A DNA stretch of 64,000 nucleotides from Nocardia rosealba (GCF_020216065.1 NZ_JAIWNA010000002.1:1087145-1151144), one strand, 5' to 3'. Numbered from the stretch's first letter, positions 41,995-50,679 are shown. A program made the numbers and translations. The notes: generated by a model not told the origin, from the letters alone.

Positions 41995-42993
41995 ATGGCG
42001 AGAACTCCCCTGTTCCAACGGGCGACGGTGACCCGGATCATCAAGGAGACAGCGGATGCCCGCACTTTCGTCCTGGCACCGCACTCGGGTCCGATGCCCT
42101 ATCTGGCCGGGCAGTTCTGTACCTTCCGGGTGCGGGTCGACGGCACCGAGCTGTTCCGGTCCTACTCCATGTCGAGCGCGCCCGAGACCGACGCCGAGCT
42201 CATGACAACGGTCAAACGGGTACCCGGCGGCGCGGTGTCGAACTGGCTGATCGACCGGGTCGGTGAGGGCGACGAGGTCGAGATCAGCAGGCCCGCAGGG
42301 CGTTTCTGCCTGCGAGCCAGTTCCGTCGCGCTGCTCGGGTTCTGCGGCGGCAGCGGCATCACGCCCATCCTGTCCCTTACCAAGAGCGCCCTGGCCACCA
42401 CCGATCGCCGGGTGCGACTGCTGTGCGCCGACCGGGACCGGGCGTCGGCGATCTTCGATTCGGCTCTCGACGATCTGGTGGCGCGCTATCCCGGCCGGCT
42501 CGAAGTGACCCGGCATCTGGATGCCGAACGCGGACTGCTGGATCCGGCCGCCGTGCGTGCCTTCGTCGGTCCCGACGTAGCCGCCGACAGCTATCTGTGC
42601 GGTCCGGAACCGTTCATGGCGATGGTCGAGGACGCGCTGCCCGGGCCCGGCCAGGTCTACAGCGAGCGGTTCGGCACGACCGAGCCGGTGCCCGTCGCCG
42701 CACCCGCACCCACCGCCGCCGTGGGCACCGTCACGATTGTGCTCGGCCGCACGACCACGACCGTGCCGCGCAATGCGGGCGAGACGCTGCTCGAGAGCGC
42801 GCGGCGCGCGGGCTTGACGCCGCCGTTCTCCTGCGAAGCGGGCAACTGCGCCACCTGCATGGCCGTGCTCACCCGTGGTTCGGCGACGATGCGGGTGAAC
42901 GACGCGCTCACCGACGACGAGGTGGCCGACGGCTATGTCCTGACCTGCCAGGCCGTTCCGGACAGCGACGAGACGACCGTGCGCTACGAGTGA
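41995..42993 (+). CDS. ferredoxin-NAD(P) reductase with C-terminal [2Fe-2S] domain (KshB-like)
   Basis: A 332-residue electron-transfer protein. The FAD motif RSYSMSS lies at about 55-61, the NAD(P) motif GFCGGSGITP at about 115-124, and a plant-type [2Fe-2S] domain at the C-terminus has Cys280, Cys285, Cys288 and Cys318. Domain order and size match reductases of Rieske oxygenases such as KshB. It probably feeds the Rieske oxygenase at 30,265. It stands alone behind the strongest operator of the locus. Confidence 0.92.
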   Translation: MARTPLFQRATVTRIIKETADARTFVLAPHSGPMPYLAGQFCTFRVRVDGTELFRSYSMSSAPETDAELMTTVKRVPGGAVSNWLIDRVGEGDEVEISRPAGRFCLRASSVALLGFCGGSGITPILSLTKSALATTDRRVRLLCADRDRASAIFDSALDDLVARYPGRLEVTRHLDAERGLLDPAAVRAFVGPDVAADSYLCGPEPFMAMVEDALPGPGQVYSERFGTTEPVPVAAPAPTAAVGTVTIVLGRTTTTVPRNAGETLLESARRAGLTPPFSCEAGNCATCMAVLTRGSATMRVNDALTDDEVADGYVLTCQAVPDSDETTVRYE

Positions 42994-43000
42994 GCGCGAC

Positions 43001-43025
43001 GGCCTCGGGACCTCCTCCCGGGGCC
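43001..43025. terminator. hairpin between convergent reductase and CoA transferase
   Basis: A 10-bp stem (GGCCTCGGGA pairing with TCCCGGGGCC, one G-T wobble) and a 5-nt loop CCTCC, in the 41-bp gap between stops at 42,993 and 43,035. Can act in both directions; no T-tract. Confidence 0.6.
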
Positions 43026-43034
43026 GGGGTCGGC

Positions 43035-44126
43035 TCAGATGTTGTGTTCGCCCAGGCGCGGCGGCGGTCCGTAGCGCGGTGTGTGACCGGCGATCCGGAT
43101 CGGACTGCCGACCAGGCGATGCTCACCGGCGTCGACGAGGACTTCCGGTGTGGCCGCCAGCGCCTCGGGCAGGGTTCGCACCGCGGCGGCAGGCACGCCG
43201 AGCGGGCGCAGGCGCGCTTCCCAGCCGCGCGCGGAGTCGGCGGCGAGTGCGTGGGTGACGGCCGCCAGTACCTCGTCGCGCCGCGCTGCCCGCTCGGCCA
43301 TAGTGGCGAAGCCCGCGACCTTCGCCGCCCCCGCGAAGCTCCGCCAGAACCCGTCGTGGGTGATGAACAGCGCGAGATACCCCTCGGCAGTCGGAAAGAT
43401 CTGGGCGGGAACGTAATAGGTGTGCGCACCGAAGGGGCGGCGGTGTGGGGTCACCCCGTCGTTCAGGAAGGCCGAGGCGTGGTAGTTCAGCTGCGAGAGC
43501 ATCACATCGCGCAGCGACACCTCCACCTGACCACCGAGGCCGGACACGATCTGGGCGAGCAGGCCGAGGGCCGCGGCCAGTCCGGTGGAATTGTCGGCCG
43601 AGGAATAGCCGGGCAGGGTCGGCGGCCCGGCCGGATCCCCGGTCAGCGCGGCGATTCCGGTCGCCGCCTGGATCACGTAGTCGAAGGCGGGGTCGTCACC
43701 GACCGACAGCCCGAAACCGGTGATCGCCACGCACACGATCTTCGGGTTCCACCGCCGCAGCGCGGCGTAGGTCAGGCCGAGCCGGTGGATCGCCGAGGGC
43801 TTCAGATTCACCAGCAGCGCATGGGCATCGGTCACCAACTCACCGAGCTGGTCCTGCCCCTGCGGCGTGGTCAGATCGAGGCAGATACTGCGTTTGCCCC
43901 GGTTGAGGCTGGCGAAATAGCTGTCGCCGACCTGCCGGGAGATGTCGCCGCCAGGTGGTTCGAGTTTGGTGACCTGCGCGCCGAGATCGGCCAGCAGCAT
44001 GGTGGCGTACGGCCCGGCCAGCATGGTTCCCACCTCGAGGATCCGGATACCGGCCAGCGGGCCGTCGGTTCGCGCCGCGTCGGGCCGGTCGCGGGTGCCA
44101 CCCGCCTCGCCGCGCAGGCCGATCAC
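43035..44126 (-). CDS. class III CoA transferase (CaiB/BaiF)
   Basis: A 363-residue CoA transferase. It has GIRILEVGTMLAGPYATMLLADLG, TKLEPPGGDISR, LNRGKRSICLDL, FDYVIQAATGIAALTG and the likely catalytic Asp in SSADNSTGLAAAL. Last gene of the mutase operon; starts with ATGA overlap on the F420-type gene. It may make or racemise the mutase substrate. Confidence 0.9.
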   Translation of the reverse strand: MIGLRGEAGGTRDRPDAARTDGPLAGIRILEVGTMLAGPYATMLLADLGAQVTKLEPPGGDISRQVGDSYFASLNRGKRSICLDLTTPQGQDQLGELVTDAHALLVNLKPSAIHRLGLTYAALRRWNPKIVCVAITGFGLSVGDDPAFDYVIQAATGIAALTGDPAGPPTLPGYSSADNSTGLAAALGLLAQIVSGLGGQVEVSLRDVMLSQLNYHASAFLNDGVTPHRRPFGAHTYYVPAQIFPTAEGYLALFITHDGFWRSFAGAAKVAGFATMAERAARRDEVLAAVTHALAADSARGWEARLRPLGVPAAAVRTLPEALAATPEVLVDAGEHRLVGSPIRIAGHTPRYGPPPRLGEHNI

Positions 44127-45079
44127 CGCAGGTCCTGAGCGAGTGCGGCGATCATCTCCCTCGTGCGGCGTTTGGACGCGACCAGTTCGTCGCGGGTGCC
44201 GCCGATCGGAAGCAGCCGCACCGAGATGTCGGTGGCGCCCGCGTCGGCGTAGCGCCGGATGCCCGCGGCGACGGCCTGTTCGTCACCGGCCACGCAGATG
44301 TCGCCGATATCGCGTGCGTCGCCCGCCTCGAGCAGCCGCTGATAGTTGGGTGACACCTCGGCCTCGCCGAGGATGCGGTTGGCCCGCGCCTTGGCCTCCT
44401 GAACCTCGTCGGGTCGGCACAGGCAGATCGGCAGGCCGGCGACCACGCGCGGCCGCGGCCTGCCCGCTGTTTCGGCCGCCTTCGTGATCCGGGGGACCAC
44501 ATGGTCGCCCACCGCTCGCTCGTCGGCCATCCAGAGGACCGTGCCGTCGGCACGTTCCCCCGCGATCCGCAACATTACCGGCCCCAGGGCGGCGACCAGT
44601 ACCGGCAGCGGCGCCACCGGACCCAGATCGAGCGGGTTGTGCACGGTGAACGTCGCGTTCTCCACGTCCACCGGGCCGGGCCCGCGCAGTGCCGAGGTGA
44701 GGACGTCGAGATAGTCCGAGGTGTAGGCGGCGGGCCGCTCGTAGGGCAGTCCGAGCATGTCGGCCACGATCCAATGATGGGAGGGGCCGACGCCGAGCGC
44801 CAACCGCCCGCCCGCCGCCGCCTGTACCGAGAGTGCTTGGCGCGCAAGGGCGATCGGGTGCTGGGCCTGCAACGGCACCACGGCGGTGCCCAATTCGATC
44901 CGGGTGGTCACCTGCCCCATCAGGGCCACGGTGACGAGCGCGTCGAAATCGTTGGGCACCTGAGGAATCCAGGCGGTGTCGAGCCCGGCGGCCTCGGCCC
45001 AGGCGATGTCGTCCAGCATCCGGGTGAGCTTGCGGGCGGCGTCGCCCTTCTCCGGCCCGATCATCACTCCGATTCGCAT
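44123..45079 (-). CDS. LLM-class F420-dependent oxidoreductase
   Basis: A 318-residue luciferase-like TIM-barrel protein: MRIGVMIGPEKGD, GLDTAWIPQVPNDFDAL, RIELGTAVVPLQAQHP, GRLALGVGPSHHWIV. This pattern is typical of mycobacterial F420-dependent oxidoreductases rather than FMN monooxygenases. Hydride transfer to or from a CoA ester or ketone is possible. Overlaps the mutase small-subunit gene by 16 nt. Confidence 0.87.
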   Translation of the reverse strand: MRIGVMIGPEKGDAARKLTRMLDDIAWAEAAGLDTAWIPQVPNDFDALVTVALMGQVTTRIELGTAVVPLQAQHPIALARQALSVQAAAGGRLALGVGPSHHWIVADMLGLPYERPAAYTSDYLDVLTSALRGPGPVDVENATFTVHNPLDLGPVAPLPVLVAALGPVMLRIAGERADGTVLWMADERAVGDHVVPRITKAAETAGRPRPRVVAGLPICLCRPDEVQEAKARANRILGEAEVSPNYQRLLEAGDARDIGDICVAGDEQAVAAGIRRYADAGATDISVRLLPIGGTRDELVASKRRTREMIAALAQDLR

Positions 45080-45483
45080 GAGCTGCTCCCTGTCATCACG
45101 TCGGTGAGGGCCCGCATCTCGGCGACCAGTGTCTCCAGCGACGTGCCGGTCGGAAACACCGCGGCGGCACCCGCTTCGAGCAACCGGGGCACATCGGCGC
45201 CCGGGATGGTCCCGCCGACGATCACCGCGATATCGCTCGCCTCGGCCGCACGCAAGGCCTCGACGGTGCGCGTGGTCAGTGCGATGTGCGCGCCGGACAG
45301 AATGCTCAGGCCCACCACGCTGACGTCCTCCTGCAGCGCGATGGACACGATGTCCTCGATCCGCTGCCGGATGCCGGTGTAGACCACTTCGAAACCGGCG
45401 TCACGCAGGGCCCGGGCGACGATCTTCGCGCCGCGATCGTGCCCGTCGAGACCGGGTTTGGCGATCAGCACGCGCGCGCTCAT
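45064..45483 (-). CDS. acyl-CoA mutase small subunit, B12-binding domain
   Basis: A 139-residue cobalamin-binding protein. The DxHxxG motif (Asp13, His15, Gly18 in LDGHDRG) gives the lower Co ligand; SILSGAH and the GGTIP segment complete the site. Separate small subunits like this occur in isobutyryl-CoA and 2-hydroxyisobutyryl-CoA mutases, not in fused methylmalonyl-CoA mutase. ATG 45,483 overlaps the large-subunit stop (TGATG). Confidence 0.93.
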   Translation of the reverse strand: MSARVLIAKPGLDGHDRGAKIVARALRDAGFEVVYTGIRQRIEDIVSIALQEDVSVVGLSILSGAHIALTTRTVEALRAAEASDIAVIVGGTIPGADVPRLLEAGAAAVFPTGTSLETLVAEMRALTDVMTGSSSCESE

Positions 45484-47060
45484 CAGAACACCACCGGCTG
45501 CTGGAACTCGCCCCAGACCCGCTTCAAGGCGCCGGTCATCTCCCCCACCGTGCAATACGCGGTTGCGCAGTCGATCAGGTAGTGCATCAGATTCTCGTTT
45601 CCCTCGGCGGCCGTGGACAAGGCGGTGAGCGCGGCCCGGACCGCCGCCGGATCGCGCTCGGTCTTCACCCGGGCCAGCCGCTTCAGTTGCAGATCGCGGC
45701 CCTCGGCGTCCAGTTCGTAGGTCGCGATCTCGGGGGCGGGCTCGTCGGAGACGAAGCGGTTCACCCCGACCACCGGCCGGGTGCCCGCCTCGATGTCCTG
45801 GTGGATCCGGTAGGCTTCGTCGGCGATCAGGCCCTGCAGATAGCCGTCCTCGATGGCGCGGACCATGCCGCCGTGGCGCTCGAGGTCGTCCATGATCGCC
45901 ACGATGCGGGCTTCGGTCGCGTCGGTCAGCGCCTCGACGAAATAGGAACCGCCGAGTGGATCGGCGACCTTGGTGACCCCGGTTTCGTAGGCCAGGATCT
46001 GCTGGGTGCGCAATGCGAGCGTGGCCGATTCCTCGCTCGGCAGCGCGAACGGCTCGTCCCAGGCCGCGGTGAACATCGACTGGACGCCACCGAGCACCGA
46101 CGCCATCGCCTCGTAGGCGACCCGCACCAGATTGTTCTGCGCCTGCGGCGCGTACAGCGACGCACCGCCTGCCACACAGCCGAAGCGGAACATCGACGCC
46201 TTGTCCGAACTCGCACCGTAGCGCTCGCGCACCAGCGTGGCCCAACGTCTGCGCCCCGCACGATATTTGGCGATCTCCTCGAAGAAGTCGCCGTGGGTGT
46301 AGAAGAAGAACGAGATCTGGGGTGCGAACTGGTCGATCGTCATCCGGCCGCGCTGCACCACGGTGTCGCAGTAGGTGACGCCGTCGGCGAGGGTGAACGC
46401 CATCTCCTGCACGGCATTGGCGCCCGCGTCGCGAAAGTGCGCGCCCGCCACCGAGATCGCGTTGAATCGAGGGACCTCGGCCGCACAGAACTCGATGGTG
46501 TCGGCGATCAGCCGCAGCGACGGTTCCGGTGGCCAGATCCAGGTGCCGCGCGAGGCGTATTCCTTGAGGATGTCGTTCTGGATGGTGCCGGTGAGCTTCT
46601 CACGCGGCACACCCTTCTTCTCGGCCGCCGCGACATAGAAGGCCAGCAGGATCGCGGCGGTGCCGTTGATCGTGAAGCTGGTGCTGATCTTGTCGAGCGG
46701 GATGCCGTCGAAGAGGACTTCGACGTCGGCCAGAGTGTCGACGGCGACGCCGACCCGCCCGACTTCCTCGGTCACCTCCGGATCGTCGGAGTCGTAACCA
46801 CATTGGGTCGGTAGATCGAGCGCGACCGACAGCCCGGTACCGCCCTGGTCGAGCAGATAGCGGTACCGGCGATTGGACTCCTCCGCCGTCCCGAACCCGG
46901 AGTACTGGCGAAACGTCCACAGTCGCCCCCGGTAGCCGGTGGCGAAATTGCCGCGCGTGAAAGGGAAGCCGCCCGGTGCGGGCGGTTCGGCAGCCAGGTC
47001 CGCCGGTCCGTAGACCGGCGAGAGCGGGATGCCGGACGAGGTCTGGATGGGATCGTTCAT
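45483..47060 (-). CDS. B12-dependent acyl-CoA mutase, large subunit
   Basis: A 525-residue mutase barrel without B12 domain. Active-site positions, by alignment to methylmalonyl-CoA mutase (MCM): Tyr53 (RQYSGFG; Tyr89 of MCM), Gln161 and Arg171 (TIQND, YASRGT; Gln197 and Arg207), His208 (His244). Arg171 binds the substrate carboxylate in MCM and is Gln in isobutyryl-CoA mutase. The Tyr243 position, however, is Ala207 (VAGAHFRDAG). Two-subunit layout with MCM-like carboxylate binding suggests a branched dicarboxylyl-CoA substrate. ATG 47,060 is used; no clear ribosome-binding site. Confidence 0.92.
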   Translation of the reverse strand: MNDPIQTSSGIPLSPVYGPADLAAEPPAPGGFPFTRGNFATGYRGRLWTFRQYSGFGTAEESNRRYRYLLDQGGTGLSVALDLPTQCGYDSDDPEVTEEVGRVGVAVDTLADVEVLFDGIPLDKISTSFTINGTAAILLAFYVAAAEKKGVPREKLTGTIQNDILKEYASRGTWIWPPEPSLRLIADTIEFCAAEVPRFNAISVAGAHFRDAGANAVQEMAFTLADGVTYCDTVVQRGRMTIDQFAPQISFFFYTHGDFFEEIAKYRAGRRRWATLVRERYGASSDKASMFRFGCVAGGASLYAPQAQNNLVRVAYEAMASVLGGVQSMFTAAWDEPFALPSEESATLALRTQQILAYETGVTKVADPLGGSYFVEALTDATEARIVAIMDDLERHGGMVRAIEDGYLQGLIADEAYRIHQDIEAGTRPVVGVNRFVSDEPAPEIATYELDAEGRDLQLKRLARVKTERDPAAVRAALTALSTAAEGNENLMHYLIDCATAYCTVGEMTGALKRVWGEFQQPVVF

Positions 47061-47086
47061 CGATGAATACGGTACTTGCAAAAAAT

Positions 47087-47101
47087 GAGAATGCCAATAC
47101 C
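47087..47101. promoter_or_regulatory. weak operator half-site
   Basis: Perfect left half GAGAAT at 47,087-47,092 but a poor right half (AATACC). Lies in the divergent gap between the mutase (start 47,060) and the SDR (start 47,154). Included because position and half-site match the other gaps. Confidence 0.35.
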
Positions 47102-47153
47102 ATCAGAGGGGAACGCCGCGTTGACCAGCGGACTCACCACCCAGAGGAGATCG

Positions 47154-47984
47154 ATGTCTACCGAGCGCGCCCCTCTCACCGACCGAACGCTGGTCGTCTC
47201 CGGCGGCTCCCGAGGCATCGGGCTCGCCATCGCCCTCGCTGCGGGCAGGCTGGGCGCAAACGTTGCGGTGCTGGCGAAGACGGCACAACCGCATCCCCGG
47301 TTGCCCGGCACCGTGCACACCGCCGTCGCCGCGATCGAAGCCGCCGGCGGCAAGGCCGTGGCGGTGGTCGGTGACGTCCGCGACGAGGCCGATGTCCAGC
47401 GCGCGGTGGAGACGGCGGTGGAACGATTCGGCGGGATCGATATCTGCGTGAACAACGCCAGCGCGATCGCGGTCGAGCCGACCGAGGCGCTGACGGCCAA
47501 GAAGTTCGACCTGATGGCCCAGATCAATCTGCGCGGGACCTTCCTGCTGACCAAAGCCTGCTTGCCGCACCTGCGTTCGTCGGCCAACCCTCATGTGCTC
47601 ACCGTGTCGCCACCGGTGAACATGAATCCGCGCTGGCTCGGCGCCCACCCGGCCTACACCTTGTCGAAGTACGGCATGACCTTGCTGTCGCTCGGGTGGG
47701 CGGCCGAGTTCGCGGAGGCGGGGATCGCGGTGAACTGCCTGTGGCCGCAGACCTATATCGCCACCTCCGCCGTCGCAAACATGGCCGACGGCGAACAGCT
47801 GATCGGCTCCGCGCGCAGCCCGGAGATCATGGCCGACGCGGCGATCGAGATCCTGTCGCGCCCGGCGCGCGACACCAGCGGCCACTGCTACATCGACGCC
47901 GAGGTACTCACCGCCGCAGGCGTCGACGACCTTTCCCGGTACGGCGGCGGCGACGCCCCGACGCTCGACCTTTTTCTCGACTGA
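47154..47984 (+). CDS. short-chain dehydrogenase, HSDL2-like
   Basis: A 276-residue SDR. NAD(P) motif VVSGGSRGIGLAIAL, VNNASAIAV, and the catalytic pair in TVSPPVNMNPRW and AYTLSKYGMTLL. This pattern (NNASAI, PPxNMxPxW, YTLSKYGM) is that of HSDL2-type SDRs. ATG 47,154 follows GAGGAGATC. Likely oxidises or reduces a hydroxyacyl intermediate. Followed after 18 bp by a small zinc-ribbon gene. Confidence 0.9.
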   Translation: MSTERAPLTDRTLVVSGGSRGIGLAIALAAGRLGANVAVLAKTAQPHPRLPGTVHTAVAAIEAAGGKAVAVVGDVRDEADVQRAVETAVERFGGIDICVNNASAIAVEPTEALTAKKFDLMAQINLRGTFLLTKACLPHLRSSANPHVLTVSPPVNMNPRWLGAHPAYTLSKYGMTLLSLGWAAEFAEAGIAVNCLWPQTYIATSAVANMADGEQLIGSARSPEIMADAAIEILSRPARDTSGHCYIDAEVLTAAGVDDLSRYGGGDAPTLDLFLD

Positions 47985-48002
47985 CGCGGCAGGAGGAGAA
48001 CC

Positions 48003-48227
48003 GTGCCCGCAACCGTTCACATCACGATCCGCCCGATCCTGGACTACTACGGGAAGTGCCCCCGCTGCGGATATCCGGCGGGAGCCGCGGAAACGGTGCG
48101 CAAGTCGCTCGACGGCAAGGTCGAACGGCTCGTGGTCGCCACCTGTGAACTGCCGTGCGGTTGGTACGGGCCCGCGGCGCGAACCACCATGACAGGCGGC
48201 ACGGCCGCGGACGACCCTGCCGCCTGA
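48003..48227 (+). CDS. small zinc-ribbon protein
   Basis: A 74-residue protein with GTG start. Cys19 and Cys22 (CPRCGYPA) and Cys48 and Cys52 (CELPCGWYG) form a CxxC and CxxxC pair suited to one zinc. Not a known enzyme. It follows the SDR in the same operon (18 bp) and ends 6 bp before the convergent ferredoxin. Function unknown; small zinc ribbons sometimes act as subunits of thiolase or oxygenase complexes (inference). Confidence 0.75.
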   Translation: MPATVHITIRPILDYYGKCPRCGYPAGAAETVRKSLDGKVERLVVATCELPCGWYGPAARTTMTGGTAADDPAA

Positions 48228-48233
48228 TCCGGT

Positions 48234-48434
48234 TCAGTCCTCGTCGAGGACGATCGCCATCGTCGGGCAGGCCGAGGCCGCCGAGCGGACCTCCGACAGC
48301 ACTGCCTCCTGCGGACTCTCCTCGATCACCACCGCCAGGTCGTCGGCGTTCACCTCGAACACCGTCGGCGCGATTCCCGCGCACAGTGCGTGACCCTCAC
48401 ATTTGGTCCCGTCGACCGACACCTTCATTCCCAT
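48234..48434 (-). CDS. [3Fe-4S]-type ferredoxin, P450 partner
   Basis: A 66-residue ferredoxin. Cys12 and Cys18 (CEGHALC) and Cys56-Pro give three ligands, the pattern of actinobacterial [3Fe-4S] ferredoxins that serve P450s. The start is ATG 48,434 or ATG 48,428; both follow GGAGA. Last gene of the P450, SDR, ferredoxin group. Confidence 0.9.
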   Translation of the reverse strand: MGMKVSVDGTKCEGHALCAGIAPTVFEVNADDLAVVIEESPQEAVLSEVRSAASACPTMAIVLDED

Positions 48435-48489
48435 TCTCCGCGTTCATGATTCGCCGGCCCGTGCCGTGCGCCCACCGGTGCGTAGACGG

Positions 48490-48533
48490 CGCCGCGCCGA
48501 CCACGACGGTGGGTTCTCGTGGCCGGCGCGGCG
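48490..48533. terminator. long hairpin between SDR and ferredoxin genes
   Basis: Stem of 10 bp (48,490-48,499 with 48,524-48,533), one A-C mismatch, then 6 bp more (48,501-48,506 with 48,517-48,522) and a 10-nt loop. Lies 7 bp after the SDR stop on the minus strand, 56 bp before the ferredoxin start. May be a partial terminator or RNA-processing site. Confidence 0.55.
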
Positions 48534-48539
48534 GGGTGG

Positions 48540-49376
48540 CTACTTCAGCATGCCGCCCGCGTCGATCGGCAAGGGCACACCGGTGACGTAGCGGGCCTCG
48601 TCGGAGGCCAGGTACAGCACCGCGTTGCTCACGTCCTCGGGCTCGATCCAGGCCACCGGCAGGGTGTGGAACATCCTGGCGATCGGCACGAGGTCGTCGG
48701 GCCCCGGGCTCTCCAGGTCGGGGCGGAACAGCTTGTAGGTGCCCTCGTTCATCACCATCGGTGTGTTCACGTGCGTGGGATGCACCGAGTTCACGCGGAT
48801 CGAGTGCTGTGCCAGTTCCACGGCGAAGGTCCGCATGAGCCCGACCACGCCGTGCTTGGCGGCCACATAGTGCCCGATGTTCGGGTAGGCCTTGAGCCCG
48901 CCCACCGAACTGGTCAAAATGATCGAGCCACCACGTTCACCCGCAACCAGGTGCGGCACAGCGGCTTTCACCGACTTCCAGACACCACCGAGGTTGACGT
49001 CGATCATGTCGTCCCACAGGTCCTCGCGCAGATCGGCCAGCGCACCGCCCTCGTTGCCGATGCCCGCGTTGGCGACCACGATGTCGAGCCGTCCGAGTTC
49101 CTCGACGCCTGCGTCGAGGGCGGCCTTCACGCCGTCGTAGTCGCGCACGTCCACCTCGGCGGTGACCACCCGCCTGCCCTCGGCCCGGACCAGGTCGGCG
49201 GTGGTCGCCAGGTCCTCCGGGGTCGACATCGCGAACGGCACGTTGTCGAGTTGTTTGCAGACATCGATCGCGATGATGTCCGCGCCTTCCTGCGCCAAGC
49301 GCACCGCGTGACTGCGGCCTTGACCGCGCGCCGCTCCGGTGATGAACGCGACTTTGCCTTCGACCCGTCCGGTCAT
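48540..49376 (-). CDS. mycofactocin-coupled short-chain dehydrogenase
   Basis: A 278-residue SDR of the mycofactocin/carveol-dehydrogenase group: GKVAFITGAARGQGRSHAV, IAIDVCKQLDNVPFAM with the group-specific insertion, VANAGIG, and YVAAK in GHYVAAKHGVVG. Members keep NAD bound and pass electrons to mycofactocin. ATG 49,376 follows GAGGTAAC. It should oxidise the alcohol made by the P450 encoded just upstream. Confidence 0.9.
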   Translation of the reverse strand: MTGRVEGKVAFITGAARGQGRSHAVRLAQEGADIIAIDVCKQLDNVPFAMSTPEDLATTADLVRAEGRRVVTAEVDVRDYDGVKAALDAGVEELGRLDIVVANAGIGNEGGALADLREDLWDDMIDVNLGGVWKSVKAAVPHLVAGERGGSIILTSSVGGLKAYPNIGHYVAAKHGVVGLMRTFAVELAQHSIRVNSVHPTHVNTPMVMNEGTYKLFRPDLESPGPDDLVPIARMFHTLPVAWIEPEDVSNAVLYLASDEARYVTGVPLPIDAGGMLK

Positions 49377-49401
49377 GTTTGTTACCTCGGTTCTCTCGTG
49401 G

Positions 49402-50679
49402 TCAGGAGTGGGGAGTGAAAGTGATGTGCAGTTCGCTGAGCCCGCGCAGCAGGAAGGTGGGTTCGTAGGCGTACTCGCGCGCACCCACCGGACCGTGGTG
49501 CTCGGCGTCGATCTGGAGATCGAGCAGGCGGTCGAGGATTCGTTCGATCGAGACCCGGCCTTCCACCCGGGCGAGCGGGCCCCCGGGGCAGGTGTGCACG
49601 CCGCGACCGAAGGCGATGTGCTCGCGGAAGTTGTCGCGGTCCAGGCGGAATTCGTGCGGGTCCTCGAATCGGCGGGGGTCGCGGTTGGCCGCGCCCGGGC
49701 AGAACATCACCAGCCCGCCGGCGGGGATCGGCACGTCACCCACGGTCGTCGCGCGCCGCGCGAGCCGGAACCCGCTCTTGACCGGCGCGTCCATCCGCAG
49801 GGTCTCCTCGATGAAGTTCGGGATCAGGCTACGGTCGGCACGCAACCGCTCCTGCACCTCCGGTTGATCGCCGAGCACGCGGATCGCGGCGCCGAGCACC
49901 TTGGCGGTGGTTTCCTGACCCGCCGCGAACAGGAAGGTCGCCGAGCGCACGACGTCGATGACCTCCGGGGTGGTGCCGTCCGGGTATTTCGCCAGCGCCA
50001 AGGAGGTCAGCACGTCGTCGCGCGGTTCCGTACGGCGGTCGGAGATATAGGAACTGAACTTCTCGTCCAGCCACGCCAACGGGTTGCTCGACAGCGCTTC
50101 GTTGTCGATGGCGCCGGGCCGGGCACCCGGCCGTTCGGCACCGAGGACCACCCGGAATTGCTCGTGGTCCTCCTCGGGAACGCCGAGCATGTCCGCGACG
50201 ACCAGCAGCGCGAACGGCTTGGCGTATTGGGAAAGAAATTCACAGCGACCCTCGGCGGCGAATTCGTCGAGCTGGCGGTCGGCCAGCCGCCACATGAATT
50301 CCTCGTTCTCTTTCAAACGGGCCGGAGTGAGCAGACGATTCAATACCGACCGCGCGAAAGTGTGTTGCGGCGGGTCCATCGTCACCATGTGCTCGAACAT
50401 CGGCAATTCCGACCGGTGCTGTTCGATGAGGTCGCTGATGTCGTCGCCGACCGGCGTGAACGGCAGCGGCGGGAAAGGCCCACCCACCGCGACGGCCGAG
50501 GAGAAGATCGCCGAATCCTTCAGCACCTCAGCGGATTCCTCGTATCCGGTCACGGCGTAGACACCGTAGTGCGGCTCCTGGGTGACCGGGCACTTAGACC
50601 GCAAATGATCGAAATACGGATGCGGATCGGGAATCAGCTCGGGGTCGGTGAAATAGTTCACAGTGTCGAAATCGGTCAT
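49402..50679 (-). CDS. cytochrome P450
   Basis: A 425-residue soluble bacterial P450. I-helix motif FLFAAGQETTAKV, ExxR in FIEETLRMD, and the heme loop FGRGVHTCPGGPLAR with Cys364 as iron ligand. ATG 50,679 follows AGGAGCTC. Electron supply is probably the [3Fe-4S] ferredoxin at 48,234. Likely hydroxylates a hydrophobic carbon skeleton as an entry or mid-pathway step. Confidence 0.93.
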   Translation of the reverse strand: MTDFDTVNYFTDPELIPDPHPYFDHLRSKCPVTQEPHYGVYAVTGYEESAEVLKDSAIFSSAVAVGGPFPPLPFTPVGDDISDLIEQHRSELPMFEHMVTMDPPQHTFARSVLNRLLTPARLKENEEFMWRLADRQLDEFAAEGRCEFLSQYAKPFALLVVADMLGVPEEDHEQFRVVLGAERPGARPGAIDNEALSSNPLAWLDEKFSSYISDRRTEPRDDVLTSLALAKYPDGTTPEVIDVVRSATFLFAAGQETTAKVLGAAIRVLGDQPEVQERLRADRSLIPNFIEETLRMDAPVKSGFRLARRATTVGDVPIPAGGLVMFCPGAANRDPRRFEDPHEFRLDRDNFREHIAFGRGVHTCPGGPLARVEGRVSIERILDRLLDLQIDAEHHGPVGAREYAYEPTFLLRGLSELHITFTPHS

